Assembly (NCBI GenBank): GCA_036226585.1
Contig: CP108998.1
Coordinates: 133,495-197,494, forward strand
From: Streptomyces sp. NBC_00708
GTDB taxonomy: Bacteria > Actinomycetota > Actinomycetes > Streptomycetales > Streptomycetaceae
Direction of reading: 5' to 3'
Length of the DNA: 64,000 nucleotides
A model generated the notes under the pieces. The model made no database searches, was not told the DNA's origin, and was given only the letters and a program-made list of their open reading frames with translations. Position 1 is the first letter of the stretch. The number at the start of each line of letters is the position of its first letter. Positions 58,409 through 64,000 of this stretch are shown one piece after another. Both the position numbers and the translations under genes were made by a program.

Positions 58409-58861
58409 ATGGATCGAGAAGTTCTGCGAGCCGCCGTTGTTGGGGCGCTTGCGGACGTTGAGGCCGTTCAGAAGAAGCTCACGGGGGTGCTTGCTTGCAT
58501 CGACGGCACGGCGTTCTCGGTGAACATCCCCCGGCAGGGGCTCTGGACGCGGGAACAGGTCAGTCTGCTGTGGGGGCGAGTCCGGCACCTGGCAGGGGTA
58601 CGTGCCCTGTTCGAAGTCGCAGTCGAGCGCGCCGGCGAGACTGTCACGTTTACCGAGGTCCTTGAGCGCTCAGGACTCGATGAACGTCAGCAGCGCAACG
58701 AGCACGCGCGCCTGAGCCGTGTTGCAGCGGAGCTGTTCGGGGAGAAGCGGTGGCCGATCGAGAACTGGCAGGGCAGTTACAACAGCAACAGCGGCAAGTC
58801 CGAGATGCTCTACCGGATGGATCCTCAGGTTGCTGACTGGTGGCGTGGTCTGACGAGCTGA
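58409..58861 (+). CDS. Hypothetical protein, 150 aa
   Basis: I do not recognise the family. The protein is soluble and helical, with charged segments (VVGALADVEAVQKKLTGVLA, VERAGETVTFTEVLERSGLD) and a C-terminal part rich in aromatic residues (RWPIENWQGSYNSNSGKSEM). TFTEVLERSGLDERQQRNEH could be a helix-turn-helix-like element. ATG 58409 follows GAGGGG. Repeated operator-like elements just upstream suggest autoregulation. It precedes the zeta toxin locus by about 90 bases and might regulate it (inference only). Confidence 0.65.
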   Translation: MDREVLRAAVVGALADVEAVQKKLTGVLACIDGTAFSVNIPRQGLWTREQVSLLWGRVRHLAGVRALFEVAVERAGETVTFTEVLERSGLDERQQRNEHARLSRVAAELFGEKRWPIENWQGSYNSNSGKSEMLYRMDPQVADWWRGLTS

Positions 58862-58950
58862 CCTTGGGGCTGGGTTCTGTGCGAGTCCGTACGGCCCCGT
58901 TGCCGCCCCTCACCTCGTGGGGCGGCCGAACGACACATGAGGAGAAATGA

Positions 58951-59231
58951 ATGACCAACCATGCCAAGCCTCCGGCCGACCCCTACCAGGACGTGCCGAC
59001 GACCGTGGTCTTCGACGAGTTCTCGGAGACGGCCACCACACTGACCGGCCTCTACAACAGCCGCTCGAAAGGCGCAGCGACCGCGGAGGAGCGTGGGGAG
59101 TGGGGGGGACAAGGTGATGGCGCTGCGCAACGCGCGCCGCCGTACCGGCCCACGCTCGAGATCAGCTCATCGCGCACATCGCCCGATGGACACGCGAGAT
59201 CGAGGAACTGGAGTCGTCCGAGCGTGGCTGA
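58951..59231 (+). pseudogene. Zeta-toxin antitoxin gene, disrupted by two frameshifts
   Basis: The N-terminus reads TTVVFDEFSETATTLTGLYN and SRSKGAATAEERGEW. An extra G in a run of seven (59102-59108) then shifts to DKVMALRNAR, and a second +1 shift near 59.13 kb reaches the natural end: [24 protein letters not shown], stop. Rejoined it is a ~90-residue helical protein overlapping the toxin start, the usual antitoxin position. Without repair, the antitoxin is not made and the frame runs into the toxin. Two shifts in one short gene argue for genuine decay, though homopolymer sequencing error is possible for the first. Confidence 0.7.
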
Positions 59232-60765
59232 GGCGAGCGAGTACTTCCTCACCGAAGAGCAGCTGCAGGCCGAGTTCGACGGCACGGTCCGGCGCTATGT
59301 CTTCGATGGATACCAGCCCCAGCCGGATCAGCCGGTCCTGGTGCTTCTCGGTGCCCAGCCGGCGGCCGGCAAGTCGCAGGCGGTGCAGGCAACGCAGCGG
59401 CGCTACGAAGGTGCCGACCTGGTGCCGCTCACCGGTGATGAACTTCGTTCTCTTCACCCCGAATACGACAAGCTGCGCCGGGAAGAGCCGCAGACGTTCG
59501 AGACCGGCACCGCACAGGCTTCCGGCCCCTGGGTATGCATGAGCATCGACTACGCGCTCAAGAACCGCTACAGCCTGGTACTCGAAGGCGTCTTCCGTGA
59601 TCCGGAGATGACGATCAGCACGGCCGAACGTTTTGCGGCCGCCGGTTTCCGGGTGGAGATCGTTGCCCTCGGTGTACGGGAGGAGATCAGCCGCCCTGAT
59701 GCGCTGCACCGGTTCCTGAAGAACGTGGAGGACGGGCCTGCGGCCGCCGCCGTCGAGCTCTTCGCCTCCCTGCTGGCCGAGATCCGGGCGTATGGCGAAG
59801 GTGTTGTGATCGTCGAGCAGATCCCCAGCAAGATCCTGCCCGACGTCATCAAGAACAGCGCGCTGAAGATCATGCACCGGCTGCCCGCGGAGGACGACCG
59901 GCGCGCGGTCGGCGCGACGATGAACCTCCAGTCCGAGCAGAGCGAGAATGTCGTCGCCCTGCCGCCCGGACAGGCCGCCATCGCCGCCGACGGCATGGAC
60001 CGGCCCGTCCTGACGGCGATCCCGCACGGGGAGCACGCCGAGAGCGCCGACGACGCGTCGACGGAGCCGCCGCTGCTGAGCAGCCGCAGCCCGTTGTGCG
60101 GGACCTCCTGCCGCCGCGAGCCGTGCAGTTTGCGCACCATGAACGACTCCCACCACCGTTCCCTGGAGCCCCTGCCCCTGGTCTGGGCGGACGCCGCAGC
60201 CTCGGCCCAGGCGATGGGCAAGAGCGCGCCCGCCCCGGCCGCCCCGGTCGCTGCCGCGCTCACCGCCCTTCCGCACCGCGACTTGGAGTGCACCCTCGTC
60301 TACGCCGTCGAACGGGCCGTCGCCGCCCACGAATCCCTCATACGCGACGAGGTCGACCCGGCGGACTTCGCGGAACGCCTGTACGCCGTGCTCTCCGCCG
60401 CCCTGCTCGGCACACCGCCCCCGACCGGCGACCCGCAGCGCTACACCTACGCCAACTACCGCTTCCGGGACGTCCTGTCCGTCGTCCACCAGGCACGGCG
60501 GACCATGCCGGACGGCCCCCACACCTACCCCGACCACGAGGCCCAATGGGCGTCCCGCGGCCTGCGCCTGACCGGGACGTCGGCGGCGGACCACCGCCGC
60601 CAGATCCGCGCCCTCCCGGGTTGCGCGCCGGACAAGGCATACGCCCGGACCGGTGATGTCACCCGCAGCGGCCTGCGCGGCGCGATCACGTTGGCGACGG
60701 GGGGACGACGGAGGAACACGTGCGGCGGGCCTTCCGGGCGGCCTGCGCGGAAGGGCCGCAACTAG
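59224..60765 (+). CDS. Chimeric protein: zeta-toxin N-terminus joined to HerA-like ATPase C-terminus
   Basis: The 513-residue frame begins as a zeta-toxin kinase: [20 protein letters not shown], the Walker A loop [14 protein letters not shown], catalytic-type [14 protein letters not shown], and EGVFRDPEM. At about 59.70 kb the sequence becomes the end of a HerA/DUF87-type ATPase: [60 protein letters not shown]. Its C-terminal ~180 residues belong to the large ATPase or are unassigned. The zeta fold's C-terminal half is missing, so kinase activity is doubtful. GTG 59224 overlaps the antitoxin stop. It looks like a deletion fusion. Confidence 0.72.
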   Translation: MAEASEYFLTEEQLQAEFDGTVRRYVFDGYQPQPDQPVLVLLGAQPAAGKSQAVQATQRRYEGADLVPLTGDELRSLHPEYDKLRREEPQTFETGTAQASGPWVCMSIDYALKNRYSLVLEGVFRDPEMTISTAERFAAAGFRVEIVALGVREEISRPDALHRFLKNVEDGPAAAAVELFASLLAEIRAYGEGVVIVEQIPSKILPDVIKNSALKIMHRLPAEDDRRAVGATMNLQSEQSENVVALPPGQAAIAADGMDRPVLTAIPHGEHAESADDASTEPPLLSSRSPLCGTSCRREPCSLRTMNDSHHRSLEPLPLVWADAAASAQAMGKSAPAPAAPVAAALTALPHRDLECTLVYAVERAVAAHESLIRDEVDPADFAERLYAVLSAALLGTPPPTGDPQRYTYANYRFRDVLSVVHQARRTMPDGPHTYPDHEAQWASRGLRLTGTSAADHRRQIRALPGCAPDKAYARTGDVTRSGLRGAITLATGGRRRNTCGGPSGRPARKGRN

Positions 60766-60832
60766 CAGCGCTACTACGGGAGACAGCAGTACGAGTGGCG
60801 CAGGAATGCGCCCTGACGGGGGTGAACTGGTC

Positions 60833-61837
60833 ATGAGCGAACTCGGCGGCGTGTCCGACGCACCGCCTCCGCCGCCGGAGGCCGGCGACGGCTGCCAGGA
60901 GGGGGACGAGCCGGAGGAGCCCGAGGGGCCGGACGGGCCGGAGGCGCCGCTCCCGGCCGAGACCGACCAGTGGCAGGAGGGCGACGCCCTCGACGATGAA
61001 CCGGAAGCGGAGCAGTACGCGGACGAGGAGGTCGACGCCCCCGAGCCGACCGCCCCGGTCGATCAGACGGAAACCGATGGCGAGCCTCCCCCACAGGACC
61101 GCTCGGAGCCGGAGCCCGAACCGGAAACCGAGGCCACGCCGGAGGCGGAGCCGGAAGCAGAGCCAGGGCCCGACTCCGAACCGGAGCCGCCTGAGCCTGA
61201 GCCTGAGTCCGAACCGGAGTCTGAGCCCGACTCCGAACCGGAGCCGCCTGAGCCTGAGGCCGACGCCGAACCTGAACCCGAGGACGAGGCCGACGCCCCG
61301 CGTACGGAACCGGAGCCCGAGGACGAGGTCGGCGAACCGCGTACGGAAGGCGGCGCCGGCGCCGTGGTCGGTGCGGCCCAGGCGCTGGCGGAGGTCGGCG
61401 TGACCGTGGCCGGGGCCGCGGCGGACCTTGTCGATCAAGCGGCGAACGCCCTGGACACGGCCGCGGAGCGCGAGCCTCTTCATGCCTTCGGCAACAAGGA
61501 GGCGCCGAAACCCGTCCGCCTGGACAGGGACCTCCATGTGGAGTCCCCCGACGAGGTCGTCGGCCCCTTCGCGCCGCAGTCCCCCATGGACGATACGCCC
61601 GGCAAGTCGACATTTGTCTACCCTGAGGTAGCGCCCGTCACCGGTCAGTTCCACGTGCTGGCGCCGGACGCGGAACTGCCGCTCGGTCTGGGGATCCACG
61701 CCGATGGAGAGGACGTCGGAGGTATGAAGGAGTGGGGGCACCGGACGATCTACCCCACCGTGGCCATGTCCGCGGGAGAGTTCAGCAACCTGGTCGCGGG
61801 CCTGGACTGGGTATGGGTGGGAAACAAGAAGAAGTGA
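60833..61837 (+). CDS. Acidic Pro/Glu-repeat protein with toxin-like C-terminal domain
   Basis: The 334-residue protein has three parts. A long Glu/Pro/Asp-rich stretch runs to about residue 185 (many EPEPE, SEPE and EPEPPEPE units; no lysines there). An alanine-rich hydrophobic segment follows ([20 protein letters not shown]). Last is a compact C-terminal domain: [20 protein letters not shown], then [36 protein letters not shown] and [10 protein letters not shown]. The C-terminal pattern (LPxGL-ADGxDVGG-GHxTIYPT) is of a kind found at the ends of polymorphic toxins and faintly recalls Tse2-like ADP-ribosyltransferases; this assignment is tentative. ATG 60833 was chosen over an upstream GTG. 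The helical partner gene follows after 8 bases. Confidence 0.72.
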   Translation: MSELGGVSDAPPPPPEAGDGCQEGDEPEEPEGPDGPEAPLPAETDQWQEGDALDDEPEAEQYADEEVDAPEPTAPVDQTETDGEPPPQDRSEPEPEPETEATPEAEPEAEPGPDSEPEPPEPEPESEPESEPDSEPEPPEPEADAEPEPEDEADAPRTEPEPEDEVGEPRTEGGAGAVVGAAQALAEVGVTVAGAAADLVDQAANALDTAAEREPLHAFGNKEAPKPVRLDRDLHVESPDEVVGPFAPQSPMDDTPGKSTFVYPEVAPVTGQFHVLAPDAELPLGLGIHADGEDVGGMKEWGHRTIYPTVAMSAGEFSNLVAGLDWVWVGNKKK

Positions 61838-61845
61838 GGGAAGAC

Positions 61846-62325
61846 ATGTCCCAGACGAACGCGCGTGCGGACGACGACGCCTTTGCGGAGGCGCTCGCGG
61901 TCGCCGACCGTCTGAACCGCGCACTCGGCCCGCTGCGGATCGACAGGGAGGGGGCGCAGGAGCAACTCAGGTCGGCCCTGCGTCGGCCCGAGCAGGCGGT
62001 ACGGGCCATCCTCCTCCTGGAGACGCTCGGTACGACGTCGACGAAAGCTCTCGTCGACGACCTGCTCGAACTCGCCCTGCAAGTGCGCCACACCATGCTC
62101 ATCCGCAACCTGCTGGGAAGGCTGCCCTGGCGGGAGGCGAAGGAGATCGTCCCTCCGGCTGTCCGGCGCCTGCTCGATGACGCGGACGATAGCGACGACT
62201 ACCGGCGCATGGCCGAACTCCTCTACCACCTCGGCCTCGACGAGGCTCTCCAGGAGTTGTGCGCCCGCGCCGAGGACAGCATCGACCCGGACGTGCGCGA
62301 GGTCGCGGCGGACTTCGGGCGGTAG
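61846..62325 (+). CDS. Small helical protein, possible immunity protein
   Basis: The 159-residue protein is all-helical with HEAT-like repeats (ALRRPEQAVRAILLLETLGT, DDLLELALQVRHTMLIRNLL, MAELLYHLGLDEALQELCAR) and is acidic overall. No family is recognised. It begins 8 bases after the stop of the toxin-like gene, with GAGGGAAG before its ATG. This tight order of toxin-like gene then small acidic helical protein is what toxin/immunity pairs show (inference). The readthrough tail of the terminal helicase frame overlaps its end on the other strand. Confidence 0.68.
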   Translation: MSQTNARADDDAFAEALAVADRLNRALGPLRIDREGAQEQLRSALRRPEQAVRAILLLETLGTTSTKALVDDLLELALQVRHTMLIRNLLGRLPWREAKEIVPPAVRRLLDDADDSDDYRRMAELLYHLGLDEALQELCARAEDSIDPDVREVAADFGR

Positions 62326-63449
62326 GTGTAGGGGCGGGCCCGATCCGCGACCGTCGGGGGGTCACTGTCAGTGAGCGGGGCTAGAGTCAGGAGCGGTTGA
62401 GGGGCCGTTATGGGAGGGAGTCGGGCAGGCGGGGGCTGGAGGAGTCGCATCGCGTGTCGTGGGAGGAGCTGGCGTACGCCGAGGATGTGCCGCAGGTGGA
62501 CGTCAGGAGCGGTGCGAAGCGCTCGGCGTCGGCTTCGGACGCGATGAGGCAGACGGTGCAGTTCTGGTCCAGGAGGTCCTCGACGGTGAAGTCGTTCGCC
62601 GCGGACGTCCTCGTCGCGTTTCTGTGGTCCGGACAGCCGTTCCGGGGTGATGAGGGGGTCGGTGAGTTCTACGACGACGATCTGGTATCGCGCCAGCAGG
62701 CCCCGGGAGATGGCTGATGCGAGTGAGAGTTCGTAGACGACGGGGCCGAAGATCTTGGGGTCGTCCATGGAGCAGGCCATGTCCTGCGGCAACCGGTCCC
62801 GCAGCTCCCCCGCCTCCTCCTGCCGCTGCGTCCGGGAGGGCCGGGGTGGGCGTTCCTTCCAGATTCGGGGTGTGGCGGTCATGTAGAGCCGGCGCATGGC
62901 GGGGATGATGTCCTGGTCGTGAACCGCGGCCCATGCCTTGCCTGCCGATCCACTGGTTCGGTGTGCTTCGTCGATGACCACGAGGTCGAAGACGTCCATG
63001 GGCAGTCCGTAGGCGCCTTCGTGGGCTTCTGCGAGGACGGGGAGGGAGGCGTAGGTGGCGTAGACGGTCACCGGTCCGCGCCCGTGCCACAACGCCAGTT
63101 GCGGAGCACTCGTCGTGGAGCGCACCTTCAGGTCCCACAGGTGCGGGTCGTCCTCCAGCGAGCAGACGGCGACGGCGGGCCCGTGGTGGCCGGCTGCCCT
63201 CCACTCCCGCACTGTCTGTGTGAGCAGGTCCAGGGTCGGCACCAGGACCAGGACCCGGCCGTGCCGGGCCAGACGAAGCGCGGAGTGCGCGGCGATGAAC
63301 GTCTTGCCCGTGCCGCACGCCGCGACCACCGTGGCCCGCAGCCCGGTCCGCGGGATCTTCTTCCCCGGCGGGATATCAAGGCCGCGCACGACAGCGTCAA
63401 CGGCTTCGACCTGGTGAGGTCGGAGCGTGAATTTCCCCGTACTCGGCAT
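62223..63449 (-). CDS. Terminal helicase (TtrA-like), C-terminal half lost
   Basis: The frame encodes 408 residues. The first ~290 match an SF2 helicase of the kind found next to Streptomyces telomeres: FTLRPHQVEAVDAVVRGLDI, Walker A VVAACGTGKTFIAAHSAL, DEAH motif LVVIDEAHRTSGSAGKAW, motif III MTATPRIWKERP. Homology stops near 62.6 kb; the rest (RGERLHRRGPPGPELHRLPH) is out of frame, while another frame there (NDFTVEDLLDQNCTVCLIAS) looks natural. The family is 700+ residues, so this is a fragment fused to foreign DNA. It reads away from the telomere, as ttrA does. ATG 63449 follows CGGAG. Confidence 0.75.
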   Translation of the reverse strand: MPSTGKFTLRPHQVEAVDAVVRGLDIPPGKKIPRTGLRATVVAACGTGKTFIAAHSALRLARHGRVLVLVPTLDLLTQTVREWRAAGHHGPAVAVCSLEDDPHLWDLKVRSTTSAPQLALWHGRGPVTVYATYASLPVLAEAHEGAYGLPMDVFDLVVIDEAHRTSGSAGKAWAAVHDQDIIPAMRRLYMTATPRIWKERPPRPSRTQRQEEAGELRDRLPQDMACSMDDPKIFGPVVYELSLASAISRGLLARYQIVVVELTDPLITPERLSGPQKRDEDVRGERLHRRGPPGPELHRLPHRVRSRRRALRTAPDVHLRHILGVRQLLPRHAMRLLQPPPARLPPITAPQPLLTLAPLTDSDPPTVADRARPYTYRPKSAATSRTSGSMLSSARAHNSWRASSRPRW

Positions 63450-63509
63450 ACCAAATCTCCGGAAATCCATGAATGAACAGGCAGGCTGCCAGAGGTGGTG
63501 GCAACATAT

Positions 63510-63793
63510 TCGGGATGCTACACAGCACATCAATGATGCACCAAGCAGCGCATGTGCAAGTGATGCACGGGTATCATCGTAGCGGGCCGATGTTCACCAA
63601 GGGGGAGTTCCAGAGCATCTCCCCGGCGGCAGGGGCATCCCCGAATACGGCTGACGGCCTGTCCGGTGCGGGTGGAGCGAAGCGGAACCCGCACCCAACG
63701 GGTCCGGGCCGGCACCCGGCCGGGGTGACGGGCTGTCATGGCTCGGGGGTGGCTGTTTTCTCGGGATGCTACACAGACCAGCAATGATGCACC
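63510..63793. repeat. 33-bp imperfect direct repeat upstream of the terminal helicase gene
   Basis: TCGGGATGCTACACAG-N6-AATGATGCACC occurs at 63510-63542 and 63761-63793; only the middle six bases differ. TGATGCA also occurs once more between them (GTGATGCACGGG). They could be operators or iteron-like sites. Confidence 0.8.
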
Positions 63794-63811
63794 GTCATCA
63801 TGTAGCCAGCC

Positions 63812-64000
63812 GTTCCGGCGGAGCCGGAACCGGGCGGGGGAGCGAAGCGGACCCGCCCCGCACTTCGGGCCGCAGCGAAGCGGAGGCCCCAGGATTGGAG
63901 CGAAGCGGAAATCCGAAAGACGCGAAGCGGCTTTTTCAACACTGCGTCACGAACCGCGAAGCGGTTCGTTTCGCTTACCCATCGCGAAGCGATGGGGTAC
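63812..64000 (+). other. Telomere-proximal palindromes (right replicon end)
   Basis: Perfect hairpins: GTTCCGGC-GGA-GCCGGAAC (63812-63830), CGAACCGC-GAA-GCGGTTCG (63950-63968) and CCCATCGC-GAA-GCGATGGG (63978-63996). Between them are imperfect foldbacks with G.A mismatches around GCGAAGC. The three-base GAA/GGA loops lie on the strand that forms the 3' overhang. Read inward from the right edge, GTACCCCATCGCTTCGCGAT follows what in archetypal Streptomyces telomeres is the first palindrome CCCGCGGAGCGGG, which would lie just outside the window. Confidence 0.8.

Larger units (their letters stand above)
63450..64000. other. Subtelomeric and telomeric noncoding region
   Basis: No gene is seen. 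The left half (63510-63793) holds the terminal helicase promoter and a 33-bp imperfect direct repeat. The right half holds GCGAAGC hairpins at 63842, 63875, 63900, 63922, 63956 and 63984, plus one at 63677, in the manner of Streptomyces telomeres. Confidence 0.75.

Noticed and set aside
58183-58410. A 75-codon minus-strand gene upstream of the 150-residue protein
   Set aside because: No ribosome-binding site or domain; it overlaps the repeated operator elements.
1-64000. tRNA or rRNA genes, insertion sequences with terminal inverted repeats, integrases
   Set aside because: I looked for tRNA-like arms and CCA-type ends, rRNA motifs and DDE transposase motifs and found none I could support.

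Overview
The window is high-GC actinobacterial DNA, almost certainly Streptomyces: most third codon positions are G or C, GTG starts are frequent, many transcripts look leaderless, and the families present (ECF41 sigma factor, CGNR zinc-finger proteins, mycothiol-type maleylpyruvate isomerase fold, DUF6083-like protein, VWA protein) are typical of that genus. The last ~350 bases carry repeated GCGAAGC mini-hairpins and end in palindromes that match the form of archetypal Streptomyces telomeres. Just inside them lies a helicase gene in the position and orientation of the terminal helicase ttrA. The window therefore appears to run outward along a chromosome (or linear plasmid) arm and to stop roughly a dozen bases short of the physical end.

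Layout. (1) 0-5.4 kb: the tail of a LuxR regulator, an XRE-TPR regulator with an overlapping 37-codon ORF, a nucleotidyltransferase, a sigma factor/CU044_5270-type membrane protein pair, and a VOC protein. (2) 5.4-15.4 kb: an unusual cluster. It has a large NRPS-like protein (A-T-C-A plus an MbtH-like tail) whose catalytic motifs are mostly eroded, an ECF41 sigma factor with a flavin oxidoreductase, a free carrier protein, a secreted peptide with five DIGWP repeats, and a divergent class-V aminotransferase-like protein lacking the PLP lysine. TTGCCA/TGGCAA half-sites stand before the NRPS, peptide and aminotransferase genes, and a related palindrome stands before the XRE-TPR gene. (3) 15.4-31 kb: small metabolic and regulator pairs (CGNR, SRPBCC, FAD monooxygenase, hydrolases, AraC, TetR, MarR, LysR with serine/threonine dehydratase, SgcJ-like proteins, glycosyltransferase 39). 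(4) 23.4-35.1 kb: eight copies of a 21-bp operator, GTCACC-N9-GGTGAC/T, stand before a secreted epoxide-hydrolase-like protein, a small peptide gene, an Ohr/OsmC protein, a CGNR protein (operator abutting its start codon), a cytochrome b fragment and a secreted tannase. This suggests a regulon controlled by the CGNR protein. (5) 35-45 kb: membrane and secreted proteins, regulator/enzyme pairs with visible operators, and an XRE/HIT/deoxyribosyltransferase module whose HIT gene is broken. (6) 45.4-54.1 kb: a carbohydrate locus with a secreted polysaccharide lyase, a Tat-exported beta-propeller, a DeoR/LacI hybrid regulator, an ABC importer without its own ATPase, a hydroxyacid dehydrogenase and a truncated next gene.

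(7) 54.2-64 kb: the terminal segment is a mosaic of broken genes. It holds an extra DnaE with one frameshift, a zeta-type toxin whose antitoxin frame is broken twice and whose C-terminus is replaced by the end of a HerA-like ATPase, an acidic Pro/Glu-rich protein with a toxin-like C-terminus followed by a small helical partner, and a C-terminally lost terminal helicase next to the telomere. Such decay and fusion is what recombination near linear ends would produce, though the single-base frameshifts could be sequencing errors.

Starts were chosen by ribosome-binding site, operon overlap and family length. Function names rest on motif recognition by eye; no database search was run.
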